The translations under genes were made by a program, and so were the position numbers. The notes beneath the pieces are model-generated. The model searched no databases. It worked only from the letters and a program-made list of their open reading frames with translations, and had not been told where the DNA came from. Shown here piece after piece: positions 17,098-26,247 of a stretch of 64,000 nt of DNA (positions within the stretch are counted from its first letter, which is position 1; every line of letters starts with the position of its first letter). Source of the stretch: an uncultured Helcococcus sp. (GTDB lineage Bacteria; Bacillota; Clostridia; Tissierellales; Peptoniphilaceae). The stretch is taken from NCBI GenBank assembly GCA_937926545.1, contig CALAZW010000087.1, positions 60,719 to 124,718 on the forward strand. The letters run 5' to 3'.

Positions 17098-17877
17098 ATG
17101 ATAAAAATAGTATTTTTTGATATAGATGGCACCCTGTTGCCCTATGGTCATAAGGACCTGTTGGAATCTACCAAGTTGGCCTTGGGCCAGCTAAAGGAAA
17201 ATGGGATTAAAATAGCCATTTCATCTGGTAGGCAAAAAAACCAAATACAAGGGGGGATTAAGAATCAGGGATTTGATGCCTATGTGTCCATTAACGGCAT
17301 GTTATGTTCAGTTGGAGACCAGGTTATCTATAGGAAGCCCTTGGAAGAAGAAGATAAAAATTATATTATCGATTTGATGAATAAAAAGGATATTTCTGCC
17401 TTTATAGTAGAGGAAGAAAAAATTTATATGAACTATATGAGTGAAAAGTTTAAAAGAAATATGCTTAGATATAAACTACCCCAACCAGACCTAAAAGATT
17501 ATATAGATCCTACTAGAGCAGGAGATGTCTATCAGGTTGTGGTCTTTGCAGAAGATGAAAACAAATATGAAGAGGTGGCTAAAAATAGCAAGAAGATAAA
17601 AATTGTAAACAAGATGCCAGATGGAGTCGATATGGCCCATGCAGGTGGAGGCAAGGACAAGGGGATAAAAAAGGTATTAGACTACTATGGTTATGAAGAG
17701 GATGAAGCCTTGGTTATAGGGGATGGCTACAATGATATCTCCATGATAAGGGCCTTTAAAAATAGTATGGCCATGGGAAATGCCTCAGAAGAAGTAAAGA
17801 GATACGCATCCCATATTGGAGAAAGAGACGTGGATGATGGAATATATAAGGGGCTAAAGTATTTTGGCCTAATCTAG
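17098..17877 (+). CDS. Cof-type HAD-IIB phosphatase
   Basis: 259 residues. HAD motif I FFDIDGTLLP with nucleophile D8 and acid D10, motif II ISSGR, motif III Lys in GGGKDKGIKK, and motif IV GDGYNDISM. A type C2b cap lies between motifs II and III. These enzymes dephosphorylate sugar phosphates, nucleotides or cofactors such as pyridoxal or flavin phosphates; the substrate cannot be read from sequence. GGAGAGAG precedes the ATG. Ten bases before galU, so probably co-transcribed. Confidence 0.85.
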   Translation: MIKIVFFDIDGTLLPYGHKDLLESTKLALGQLKENGIKIAISSGRQKNQIQGGIKNQGFDAYVSINGMLCSVGDQVIYRKPLEEEDKNYIIDLMNKKDISAFIVEEEKIYMNYMSEKFKRNMLRYKLPQPDLKDYIDPTRAGDVYQVVVFAEDENKYEEVAKNSKKIKIVNKMPDGVDMAHAGGGKDKGIKKVLDYYGYEEDEALVIGDGYNDISMIRAFKNSMAMGNASEEVKRYASHIGERDVDDGIYKGLKYFGLI

Positions 17878-17887
17878 GAGGAAGGAT

Positions 17888-18763
17888 TTGAAAAAAGTTA
17901 AGAAGGCTGTTATACCTGTTGCAGGATTGGGTACAAGATTCTTACCAGCTACTAAGGCTGAACCAAAGGAACTCTTGCCAATTGTTGATAAGCCAGCCCT
18001 ACAATACATAGTAGAGGAAGCAGTAGCTGCAGGTATAGAAGATATAATATTTATTACCAATAGGGGTAAAACCAGTATAGAAGACCACTTTGATAGGGCC
18101 ATAGAACTAGAACTTGCCCTAGAAAAGACGGGAAAGACAGAAGAATTAACCATGGTTAGGGATATTTCTAACCTGGCTAACATTTTTTATGTAAGGCAAA
18201 AAGAAACCAAGGGTCTGGGTCATGCAATTTTAAAGGCAAAATCTTTTGTGGGTGATGAGCCCTTTGCCATACTTCTTGGAGACGATATGGTTTATAACCC
18301 AGATCAACCTGCCATAGGCCAGTTAATTGATAAGTATGAAGAAACAGGTCAATCTATTATTGGCTGTCAAAGGGTAGACATAAGTCAGATTAACAAGTAT
18401 GGATCCTTAGATGGTAGCCAGGTGGATGATAGGACCTATATAGTTAAAAACTCAGTTGAAAAACCCAGCCCAGAAGAGGCACCTTCCAATGTGGCCATTT
18501 TAGGCAGACATGTATTTAATCCAGAGATATTTGATTATTTGGAAGAGACCAAGGCCGGATACGGAGGAGAAATTCAACTGACAGATGCCATGGATGCACT
18601 GGCTCAGGACAAGGAGCTTTTAGCATATATATTTGAAGGAAGAAGATATGATATCGGAGACAAACAGGGTTTTTTAGAGGCCACTGTAGAGTATGCCTTA
18701 AGAGATGAAAAGTTAAAGGCTAATTTTTCTACTTATCTTAAGGATATAGTTGAAAAAATTTAG
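17888..18763 (+). CDS. galU: UTP-glucose-1-phosphate uridylyltransferase
   Basis: 291 residues. Makes UDP-glucose from UTP and glucose-1-phosphate for cell-envelope glycans and galactose metabolism. The nucleotidyltransferase signature VIPVAGLGTRFLPATKAEPKE is at the N-terminus, with LLGDDMV as the metal-binding aspartates and KPSPEEAPSNVAILGRH later. The start is TTG, supported by AGGAGG 6 nt upstream; no nearer ATG exists in frame. Length is normal. Confidence 0.92.
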   Translation: MKKVKKAVIPVAGLGTRFLPATKAEPKELLPIVDKPALQYIVEEAVAAGIEDIIFITNRGKTSIEDHFDRAIELELALEKTGKTEELTMVRDISNLANIFYVRQKETKGLGHAILKAKSFVGDEPFAILLGDDMVYNPDQPAIGQLIDKYEETGQSIIGCQRVDISQINKYGSLDGSQVDDRTYIVKNSVEKPSPEEAPSNVAILGRHVFNPEIFDYLEETKAGYGGEIQLTDAMDALAQDKELLAYIFEGRRYDIGDKQGFLEATVEYALRDEKLKANFSTYLKDIVEKI

Positions 18764-18772
18764 GAGGTAAAT

Positions 18773-19111
18773 ATGTCAAAAGTAGCTTTTTTTGCATTTA
18801 GAAACCACAAAATGTGTTTTACTCATTTAATGTTAAATGCCCTTGATATTGTGGAAAAGGGAGGTCAAGCCAAAATAATTTTTGAAGGTGAAGCCGTTCA
18901 ATTACCACCAGTACTAGAAGGGGAAAACAATGGACTATATTTAAAGTGTAAGGAAGAAGAAATCATTGCAGGAGTTTGTGAAGCTTGCTCTAAAATGATG
19001 GGAGTTTATGAAGACAATGCTAAACTTGATATTGAGTTTTTAGGGGACTTAAAGGGTCATCCTGCCATGGAAGACTACCTAAAAGAAGGATATCAAATAG
19101 TAACCTTATAA
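18773..19111 (+). CDS. DsrE-family small protein
   Basis: 112 residues, soluble. The pattern of a short alpha/beta fold with FAFRNHKMCFTHLMLNALDI at the start and a cysteine-containing segment (CEACSKMMGVYE, residues ~62-74) resembles small DsrE/DsrF-like proteins of sulfur relay or unknown function. AGGAGG precedes the ATG. It ends the HAD-galU operon and is followed by a bidirectional terminator. Its job here is not known. Confidence 0.6.
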   Translation: MSKVAFFAFRNHKMCFTHLMLNALDIVEKGGQAKIIFEGEAVQLPPVLEGENNGLYLKCKEEEIIAGVCEACSKMMGVYEDNAKLDIEFLGDLKGHPAMEDYLKEGYQIVTL

Positions 19112-19122
19112 AAGAAGAAAAG

Positions 19123-19149
19123 AAAAGGAGGATATATCCTCCTTTTTTT
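19123..19149. terminator. Bidirectional terminator
   Basis: 10-bp perfect stem AAAAGGAGGA / TCCTCCTTTT with loop TATA and T/A runs, between the convergent DsrE-like gene and the FtsX-type permease. Confidence 0.9.
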
Positions 19150-19150
19150 A

Positions 19151-22100
19151 TTAGTCTATTGATTTTAAAGCCTCAACCATGTCTATCTTTCTTATTTCCC
19201 TATCGATTATAAACATTACGATAAAGGTAAAGGCAAGGACAATAAGGGCCGAGTAAAGGTAGCTTAAAGGCATCATTTGAGGGTCTAGAAGGACTGAACT
19301 TGGTGACAAGGCCATGACTATGGCTATGTGCATAAGTCTTCCGACTATGAAGCCTATAAGGATACCTAGGATAGTAAGAAGAAAAGTCTCTCTAAATATA
19401 TAGCTTAGACTCTCCTTGGGCCTAAAGCCAAGTACCTTAATTGTTGATAATTCTCTTTCTCTTTCAGAAACATTTATATTTGTTAAATTGTAAAGGACTA
19501 CAAAGGTAAGAAGGGCAGATATAATTATAATTACCCAGACTACCATATCCAAGGATTCAACCAGGTCATCTAGGACGTCATTTAGGTCATAGATAGGTAT
19601 AGTTTGGATTATAGAGTCTTTACTTCTTAGTTTTTTGTTAAAGTCCCTAAGTTCTTTTTCATCAGCCTGATCAAGTTTTATTAGAAGGCTGTTATTTTTT
19701 TTGCCTTCATCTATCAACTTATGATAGAAATCATTGGTCATATATATTTGGTGGCCTGAGTAGTGCTCACTTATATGACTTATAGGAAGACTGTGTTCTA
19801 TACCATTTGAATCCTTAAGTTTAAGATTTTCTCCCGGTTTCTTGTCCACAGCCTGGGCAAGTTTTTCACTGACTATGATTCCCTGGCTATCTAGCTTATA
19901 GCTTTCCTTACTTCTTCTATCTTGAAGTCTAACATAGTCATCTAGACTATCCGCCTTTTCAGTCGATAGGATGGAGACACTTTCATAGAATCCCTTTTTA
20001 TTTTTTATGGTGGCCATATCAGATATTATTGGTATCTTCTCAGCCTTATTATCATCTAGGAAAGTATAAATTTCTTCTAAATCTTTAGCCTCTTCATCGT
20101 AGATGGCTTGAATATCATATTTGAAAATATAATTAAACTGCTTGTCTCCAATACCTTGAACTGAGGATTTAATACCGTAGCCCATGGCTATAAGGCCAGA
20201 ACTACCGGCAACTCCTAATATAGTCATAAACATTCTAATTCGATTTCTCGATAAATTTCTAAAAGTTACTTTTTGTAGAAAACTTAAACGATTCCAAATA
20301 AAAGGAAAGTTTTCCAAAAAGTTTTTCCTGCCTATTTGAGGGGCCTTTGGTCTCATAAGATTGGCTGCATTTTCCTTAAGGGCCGAATTAACTGAGTATT
20401 GGGCTGCCAAACCTATGGATAGGATACTAATGGCAAAGACCATCCAAATATAGTTAGGGTTAAATATATTTTTAACTTGACTTAAATTAGTTTGAGCAGT
20501 ATAGGCCTGAAATATTGGAGGCATTAAAAGGTAGTAGCCTATGAGGATACCAAAAAATGTTCCAATAAGGCTGGAGGATATTCCATAAAATAAATATTTA
20601 GATGAAATTTGTCTCTTACTATAGCCTAGGGCTTTAAGGGTTCCTATTTGAACTCTTTCAGTATCTACCATTCGCATGATGGTTGTAAGAGCAACAAGGA
20701 TGGCTACCAGATAGAACATGGTCGTAAAGATAAGACTCATGGAGTCCATACTGCTGGCTTCATCCATATAGGTATTAAAAGTAAAGTCATCGTACTTACC
20801 ATGGATAATATATTTTGGAACCTTAATATTGGTTAAGTTCTCTTGGGCCTTTTTGATTTCTTCATCGGCTTCTTTTATATCATCCAGGGCCTTTTTATTT
20901 TCTTTCTTAAATTCATCTAGTCCTTTTTGATAGTTTGTCTGACCCTCCTCCAGATCTTTTTTTGCCTCTTCCAACTTATCATAAAACTTATTTTCTTCCT
21001 GCTTAAGCTGGTCAAAGGCCTCTTCAATTTGTCCATAAGCAAGGACAAGCTTTTTCTTATTGGCGTCTAAATCACTTTTGACCAAGGTTAGCTTTTCTTG
21101 ATTTTTATCCCTTTCTTTTTCAAAAAGTTCAAGACCTGCTTGAAATTCCTTTAGAGATTTTTCGTATAGGGATTGGTTACGGGAAAGTTCTTCTTCAGCC
21201 ATATCCAGGTCATCCTGGGCCTTAAGTAGGTCATTTTTTACTTGTTCAAGTTCTACCAAGCCTTCTTCTAGAGCTAGAAGGCCTTGATTAATATCCTCAA
21301 GGGATTTTTTGATTTCTTCCAAGGATAAAATACCTTCCTGGGCCCTTTTTAATTCTTCCAATTGAAGGCTTACCTTTTCTATTTCTCCCTCTAGATATTC
21401 TTTGTTTTTTTCTTCCTGGGCCAGCTCTAGTTCAAGTTTTTTAATCTTATTTTGAATTTCTAGGATTTCATTAGGATCTGTAGTGGCTTCTAAATCCTTA
21501 TTAAGCTTTAGAAGCTTTTCTTTAGTATCTTTTATGAGAAGATCTATTTGACCAAGCTTTTGATTTAGGTCTTCAAGGGCGCCTTCGGCTTGATTTATAA
21601 GTAAAGATATTTCTTCTAAATTAAGGCTAGGATCCAATTGGGCTTCAAGATCCTCCTTGGCTTTTTCCAATTGTTTTTGCTTGGCCAGTAGGGCTTCTTT
21701 TTTCTCTTGAGCCTGGTCTAGACCTTGATAGTATTTTTGCCAACCAGATTCCAGTTCTTCTTTTTTTTCTTCTAAAAATCCGCTGGCTTCATCTAAATCT
21801 TTTTTTGCCTTATCCAGGTCTTCTTGGGCCTGGTCTAACTGGGCCTTTTCTTTCTTTATGGAGCTGTCAAAACTGCTCTTGGCTTTTTTATAGTCTTTTT
21901 GGCCCTGGTCTAGTTTTTCTTGGGCCTGATCCACTTGTTTTTTCTCATTTATAATCTTTTGTCTAGCATCATTTAATTTTTCCAGGCCTTCATCTTTAGC
22001 TTTTTCATAGTCCTCTTGACCTTGGTCCAGTTCTTTTTTTGCCTTATCCAGGTCAGAGCTTGCTTTTTTCAAGTCTTTTTTAGCCTGATCCACTTCTTCC

Positions 22101-22909
22101 TGGGCCTGGTCTATCTTTTCTTGACCATCCTTTATTAGGGAAAGTTTAATTTCTTCAGGCCTATTGTTGAAGTTTTCTTCCAAGATGTCCTTATAGTTAT
22201 TTTCTTTTTCCTTGTAGAGGTTGGAACTTTCTTCTATCCCCAAAATCTTATCTGATTTTATTAGGGCATAGTTGGGGTATTTAAGATTCCAGTTGTCTGG
22301 ATCTACCAGGCCAAAAAAATCAGATGAGGAAGAAGAAAAGGAACTATTGCCCCTGGTTGTTAGAATATAGTCTACTGACTCCACAAAGGCCACTATGGTT
22401 AAGTGGTCTTCTTTTAAAAAGTTTAGGTCATCTTCATAGGGTCTATCGATTTTTTTATTATCTAATCTTATAGTATCTCCCAGTTTTAAGCCTAGTTTGT
22501 CCTTATAGTGGGAGTCTATGGCTATTTCATTGATTGCCTGAAGGGGTCTACCTTCTACAAGCTTATATTTATTAATGTTTTCACTGGCAGAATAAAGCTG
22601 AATTTTTTTATCCTTCTTGTTTAGAGAAAAATCCTCACTGGTCACATATTCCAACTGATCCACAAAGGAAATTCTATCCAGCATGTCCTGGTCTTTTTCC
22701 CGCAGTCCCATATAGGATTCAACCTTAAAGTCATACATATTGTGTTCTTGGGTTTTTTCCTTAAGAGAGGCCCTGATATTTGGCCCCGTTGTCTTTAATC
22801 CTATAAAGACAGTAGCTCCCAGGCAAGTCATGGCTATTAAGGCCAGGTAGCGAGTGAGGCTGGTCCTTATGGTCCTTAAAATATCCTTTATTAAAGTTTT
22901 GTTTTTCAT
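19151..22909 (-). CDS. FtsX-type ABC transporter permease with very long coiled coil
   Basis: 1252 residues. An N-terminal membrane helix (~18-38) is followed by an extracytoplasmic domain, then a long region (~250-715) of DQAQEDLDKAKKDL-like heptads that is almost pure coiled coil. Next come an FtsX core (~750-870; MRMVDTERVQIGTLKALGYSKRQ), a second N-terminal-type helix and extracytoplasmic domain, and a final FtsX core (~1110-1245; NVSERERELSTIKVLGF). This is the MacB/FtsX (type VII) layout, which couples cytoplasmic ATP hydrolysis to extracellular movement. It follows its ATPase after 7 nt. Typical relatives are 800-1100 residues. Confidence 0.82.
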   Translation of the reverse strand: MKNKTLIKDILRTIRTSLTRYLALIAMTCLGATVFIGLKTTGPNIRASLKEKTQEHNMYDFKVESYMGLREKDQDMLDRISFVDQLEYVTSEDFSLNKKDKKIQLYSASENINKYKLVEGRPLQAINEIAIDSHYKDKLGLKLGDTIRLDNKKIDRPYEDDLNFLKEDHLTIVAFVESVDYILTTRGNSSFSSSSSDFFGLVDPDNWNLKYPNYALIKSDKILGIEESSNLYKEKENNYKDILEENFNNRPEEIKLSLIKDGQEKIDQAQEEVDQAKKDLKKASSDLDKAKKELDQGQEDYEKAKDEGLEKLNDARQKIINEKKQVDQAQEKLDQGQKDYKKAKSSFDSSIKKEKAQLDQAQEDLDKAKKDLDEASGFLEEKKEELESGWQKYYQGLDQAQEKKEALLAKQKQLEKAKEDLEAQLDPSLNLEEISLLINQAEGALEDLNQKLGQIDLLIKDTKEKLLKLNKDLEATTDPNEILEIQNKIKKLELELAQEEKNKEYLEGEIEKVSLQLEELKRAQEGILSLEEIKKSLEDINQGLLALEEGLVELEQVKNDLLKAQDDLDMAEEELSRNQSLYEKSLKEFQAGLELFEKERDKNQEKLTLVKSDLDANKKKLVLAYGQIEEAFDQLKQEENKFYDKLEEAKKDLEEGQTNYQKGLDEFKKENKKALDDIKEADEEIKKAQENLTNIKVPKYIIHGKYDDFTFNTYMDEASSMDSMSLIFTTMFYLVAILVALTTIMRMVDTERVQIGTLKALGYSKRQISSKYLFYGISSSLIGTFFGILIGYYLLMPPIFQAYTAQTNLSQVKNIFNPNYIWMVFAISILSIGLAAQYSVNSALKENAANLMRPKAPQIGRKNFLENFPFIWNRLSFLQKVTFRNLSRNRIRMFMTILGVAGSSGLIAMGYGIKSSVQGIGDKQFNYIFKYDIQAIYDEEAKDLEEIYTFLDDNKAEKIPIISDMATIKNKKGFYESVSILSTEKADSLDDYVRLQDRRSKESYKLDSQGIIVSEKLAQAVDKKPGENLKLKDSNGIEHSLPISHISEHYSGHQIYMTNDFYHKLIDEGKKNNSLLIKLDQADEKELRDFNKKLRSKDSIIQTIPIYDLNDVLDDLVESLDMVVWVIIIISALLTFVVLYNLTNINVSERERELSTIKVLGFRPKESLSYIFRETFLLTILGILIGFIVGRLMHIAIVMALSPSSVLLDPQMMPLSYLYSALIVLAFTFIVMFIIDREIRKIDMVEALKSID

Positions 22910-22916
22910 CTTTTAC

Positions 22917-23618
22917 CTACCATTCTATATCATCTATGGATAGAGGATTTTCATTTATACTAACCTTTCTAACTTTTGAATCTCTTATTTCTATTACCTT
23001 GTCAGCCATGGGGGCAACCGCATTATTATGGGTTATTACTATAACTGTAGTATTGGTTTTTTTACATGTTTGGTGAAGGAGATTTAGTATTTGTTTACCT
23101 GTCCTATAGTCAAGGGCTCCAGTGGGTTCATCGCATAGTAAGATTTTAGGTTTTTTAGCTAGGGCCCTGGCTATGGCAACTCTTTGCTGCTCTCCACCAG
23201 ATAGTTGGGATGGGAAGTTATCCATCCTATCAGCCAGCTTAACCATGGATAAAACCTCTTTTGCATCCATGGCATCATCTACTATTTGGGTGGCCATTTC
23301 CACATTTTCCTTGGCTGTAAGATTGGGGATAAGGTTGTAAAATTGAAAGACAAAACCTATATCAAACCTTCTATAGTCAGTAAGTTGGCTTTCACTATAG
23401 TCACTTACCAGCCTATCATCCACAATAATTTGACCTCCATCGGCTGTATCAAGACCTCCCAAAATATTTAAAGTGGTCGATTTACCAGCCCCAGAAGGTC
23501 CAACTATGATGACAAATTCCCCTTGGTCAATGGAAAAGCTTATCTTATCATTGGCCTTAATAAGGTTGTCACCCATTTTATATATTTTTTCCACGTTTTT
23601 AAATTCTATATATGACAT
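22917..23618 (-). CDS. ABC transporter ATP-binding protein (MacB/LolD type)
   Basis: 233 residues. Walker [10 protein letters not shown] (~39-47), signature LSGGEQQR, Walker [13 protein letters not shown] and H-loop THNN are present; [12 protein letters not shown] and DEPTGALD are typical of MacB/LolD/FtsE-like ATPases partnering FtsX permeases. GAGGGGG precedes the ATG. It is the first gene of a two-gene operon with the coiled-coil permease. Confidence 0.9.
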   Translation of the reverse strand: MSYIEFKNVEKIYKMGDNLIKANDKISFSIDQGEFVIIVGPSGAGKSTTLNILGGLDTADGGQIIVDDRLVSDYSESQLTDYRRFDIGFVFQFYNLIPNLTAKENVEMATQIVDDAMDAKEVLSMVKLADRMDNFPSQLSGGEQQRVAIARALAKKPKILLCDEPTGALDYRTGKQILNLLHQTCKKTNTTVIVITHNNAVAPMADKVIEIRDSKVRKVSINENPLSIDDIEW

Positions 23619-23692
23619 AATATCCCCCTCTAATTATTGAATACATAATTTCTTAATATTTTTATATTAAATTAATAATGGAAGTTCTAATA

Positions 23693-23720
23693 TAATATTA
23701 CCCTAACTAGGGTATTATTA
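23693..23720. promoter_or_regulatory. Long palindrome upstream of htrA, candidate operator
   Basis: A 28-bp inverted repeat with one mismatch pair around the core TACCCTAACTAGGGTA. It overlaps a possible -10 (TATAAT, 23691-23696) in the divergent gap between the ABC ATPase and htrA. No T run follows, so an operator is more likely than a terminator. The cognate regulator is unknown. Confidence 0.5.
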
Positions 23721-23757
23721 ATAATAATAAGGGAAAAAGTCATTAAAGGAGGTTATT

Positions 23758-25113
23758 ATGGATAAAAAAGATGGATTTGATAGGGAAAATGATTTGTCTA
23801 ACTGGATTAATGCCAATAGTTTGGATAAGTCAGCGGAAAAGAAAGAAACAGATAAAATTTATACAAGAGAAGACCTGGAAGAAGAGTTAAATAGAAAAGA
23901 AAAGGATGAAAGAGAAGAAAAAAGCCAAGAAGCAAGATCTTCCTATGCGGAAAAGGAAGAGATGGAAAGATTGGTGGCTGAAGAAATAAAGAAGCAAAAT
24001 AAGAAGAGGCCTATGAGAACCATAGCCCTTATTTTAGTAGGGGCCATCCTGGGATCATTTTTAGGTATGGGCCTGGGCTATAAGGTTACCAGGGATGAGA
24101 TAGCTAAGAATCCTAAAATTATTCAAGAGGGAAGTAATATTAGCATAAATACCAGCGATGAAATGAACGTGGAAAATGCTGTAGCTGTTAAGGCTACTCC
24201 ATCTGTAGTTGGAATAGCTGTTGATGTACACGGCTATGGTGGTTTTTTCGGTATGGAAAGAGTAGAGGGACAAAATATCGGTTCAGGTATAATAGTGTCA
24301 GAGGACGGTCACATCTTAACCAATGCCCACGTTCTAAGCGGGGGAGATACTGATGGTATAAATGTTTTATTCCACGATAATAATATTGCCCAAGCTACAC
24401 TTTTATGGAAGGATGAAACCTTGGACTTAGCCATTATCAAGGTAAATAAGACAGGTTTACAAAAGGTAGAGATGGCTGATTCAGATAGCGTCAAGGTGGG
24501 AGACAAGGCCATAGCCATAGGAAATCCAGTAGGCTTAAACCTTCAATCAACCTTAACTTCAGGCTATATTTCAGGTATTAACAGGAGTATTAAGTTGAAG
24601 GATGGCCAAATAATGGATGGTCTTTTCCAAACAGATGCCTCAATCAACTCTGGTAACAGTGGAGGAGCCCTATTAAACAAGCACGGCCAACTAATAGGAA
24701 TAAATACAGCTAAAATTCAAAGTACTGACGGTATAGGTTTTGCCATTCCGGCCAATGTTGCTAGAAATATTGTGGATCAGGTTGTAAGGACTGGAAGCTA
24801 TAGTCCAACCTATATAGGAATCAAGGGTATAAACCTAGATATTTATAAACAATACTATGCAGATGAAAAAATTGATGTGGAAGATGGAGTCTTGGTAACT
24901 GAAGTTATCAAGGGATCTACAGCAGACAAGGCTGACATTAAGACTGGAGATATTATTGTAGGAGTTGGCGACAAGAAGGTTGAATCTATGAACAAGCTAA
25001 AGCAAATTCTTTTAGACTACAATACAGGTGATAGCAGCAGTTTGAAGATTATAAGAAATAATAAAGAAATGAATATAAATATTACTTTCGTTGGTGAAAA
25101 AATGGATGTATAA
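23758..25113 (+). CDS. htrA: HtrA/DegP-type membrane-anchored serine protease
   Basis: 451 residues. A charged cytoplasmic N-terminal part (~1-85) contains IYTREDLEEELNRK (34-47); one membrane helix (~87-108) follows, then the trypsin-like protease with catalytic triad H191 (TNAHV), D223 (LDLAII) and S301 (NSGNSGGALL), and one PDZ domain (~345-445). It degrades or refolds misfolded proteins outside the membrane. AGGAGG precedes the ATG. A long palindrome sits at its likely promoter, hinting at stress control. Confidence 0.93.
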   Translation: MDKKDGFDRENDLSNWINANSLDKSAEKKETDKIYTREDLEEELNRKEKDEREEKSQEARSSYAEKEEMERLVAEEIKKQNKKRPMRTIALILVGAILGSFLGMGLGYKVTRDEIAKNPKIIQEGSNISINTSDEMNVENAVAVKATPSVVGIAVDVHGYGGFFGMERVEGQNIGSGIIVSEDGHILTNAHVLSGGDTDGINVLFHDNNIAQATLLWKDETLDLAIIKVNKTGLQKVEMADSDSVKVGDKAIAIGNPVGLNLQSTLTSGYISGINRSIKLKDGQIMDGLFQTDASINSGNSGGALLNKHGQLIGINTAKIQSTDGIGFAIPANVARNIVDQVVRTGSYSPTYIGIKGINLDIYKQYYADEKIDVEDGVLVTEVIKGSTADKADIKTGDIIVGVGDKKVESMNKLKQILLDYNTGDSSSLKIIRNNKEMNINITFVGEKMDV

Positions 25114-25119
25114 TTAAGT

Positions 25120-25147
25120 AAGCTCTTAGTTTAACTAGGAGCTTTTT
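25120..25147 (+). terminator. Terminator after htrA
   Basis: 12-bp inverted repeat (AAGCTC.../...GAGCTT) with one T-G wobble, followed by five T. Confidence 0.75.
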
Positions 25148-25163
25148 AATTAAAGGAGATAAT

Positions 25164-25889
25164 ATGTTTGAACTTAGGCAGGAATTTTTTAAAGGCTTGG
25201 AAGGTGAAAAGATAGAGCTTAGCTTAAAGGCTACTAGTCTTGATAAACTTTTCCAAGAATATGATAAAAGAATAGAAAAACTTAAGTCTCAAGGAGACAT
25301 CTATACCCTGGGAGCCTTGGAAAAGGATGGTCCCATGGCCAGACTGGAGATTGTTTTAAATCCGGGAAGGGACTTAGAATCTACTTATAAGATAGGACAG
25401 GCTCTAGGGCCAATCATGGAAATACTTTTGGACAATGGCTTAAGAGCTTATGGCTACCTTTATAATAGAAAAAGAGGGGCAGGAGGCATAAGAGAAAGCC
25501 AGTTTGGCCTTGTTTTCAATATGGGTGATTCAGTGGAGCCAGGCTTGGTCAAGGCTACAGTGGCCTTGGTTTATTCTGTTTTTTATAAGCCTTCTATTTT
25601 TAAAGTCCTGGAGAGGGACTTTGGGCTTATGGATGAAGCTATTGTTGCAGGTGGCTATAACTCAGCTTCTTTTAATGGCTTGGAAGGTTACTATTTTTCC
25701 AGGTATTTTGTTAAGTGGTTAATAGATTTAAGAAGCCTAGTTTTTGAACAAGCCCCAGAAAACTATAAATACTTGGAAGGATTGGAAGCCTATGTGGATA
25801 AGTTGGAAAATCCCCTGGATAAAGGGGCAGCCTTGGCCGAAAAACTTTCTCAAAAACAAGTATGGGAAGAGAATAGATTAGGCCACTAG
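25164..25889 (+). CDS. Unrecognised soluble protein
   Basis: 241 residues; I do not recognise the family. No signal peptide or membrane helix. The N-terminal third is helical and charged, and the middle is richer in glycine and hydrophobics (NRKRGAGGIRESQFGLVFNMGD). KAGGFE..-type catalytic motifs are absent and only a few conserved-looking Gly/Arg positions stand out. A good ribosome-binding site (AAAGGAG) and codon usage like its neighbours say it is expressed. It lies after the htrA terminator and just before the DnaA-box region. Confidence 0.6.
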   Translation: MFELRQEFFKGLEGEKIELSLKATSLDKLFQEYDKRIEKLKSQGDIYTLGALEKDGPMARLEIVLNPGRDLESTYKIGQALGPIMEILLDNGLRAYGYLYNRKRGAGGIRESQFGLVFNMGDSVEPGLVKATVALVYSVFYKPSIFKVLERDFGLMDEAIVAGGYNSASFNGLEGYYFSRYFVKWLIDLRSLVFEQAPENYKYLEGLEAYVDKLENPLDKGAALAEKLSQKQVWEENRLGH

Positions 25890-26247
25890 ATGTAGTGATT
25901 TAAATGTCTTGTCCACTATTTAAAGAATTAATATTTAAAATAATAGTATTTTAATTGAATCAAAAGGACTAATTAGTCAATTTTTAAAGTTATGAACACT
26001 TTCTAGTCTACTTATCAATAAAATGTGGATAGGTAAATGGGTAAAAATAGACTTATCCACCAACTTATACACAAAATTGCTTAAATTGTGGATAAGTCCC
26101 TTGTTAATTCTGTGGAAAAGATTTTAAATATAAATATACATTGGCCTCCATAAGTATGTCAGATAAATATCAATCCGGATTTTAATTGTTAATTAAGCAT
26201 AAAGATGGGTAAATATATATTAACAACCAAAACAAGGAGGGGTGTTA
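25890..26247. other. Non-coding AT-rich region with DnaA-box cluster
   Basis: 358 bp without a gene. Within 26024-26119 are five 9-mers like the DnaA box TTATCCACA: TGTGGATAG (26024-26032), TTATCCACC (26053-26061), TTATACACA (26065-26073), TGTGGATAA (26087-26095, perfect on the minus strand) and TGTGGAAAA (26111-26119). Weaker ones are at 25909-25917 and 25990-25998. dnaA/dnaN are not nearby, and genes on both sides mainly run in the same direction, so a DnaA-binding regulatory or titration cluster is favoured over the replication origin. The end of the region also holds the hpf leader. Confidence 0.65.

Noticed and set aside
25890..26247. Chromosomal replication origin
   Set aside because: DnaA boxes are present, but dnaA/dnaN are absent, neighbouring genes do not switch direction, and both flanks are ordinary housekeeping genes. 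Kept as a DnaA-box cluster only.
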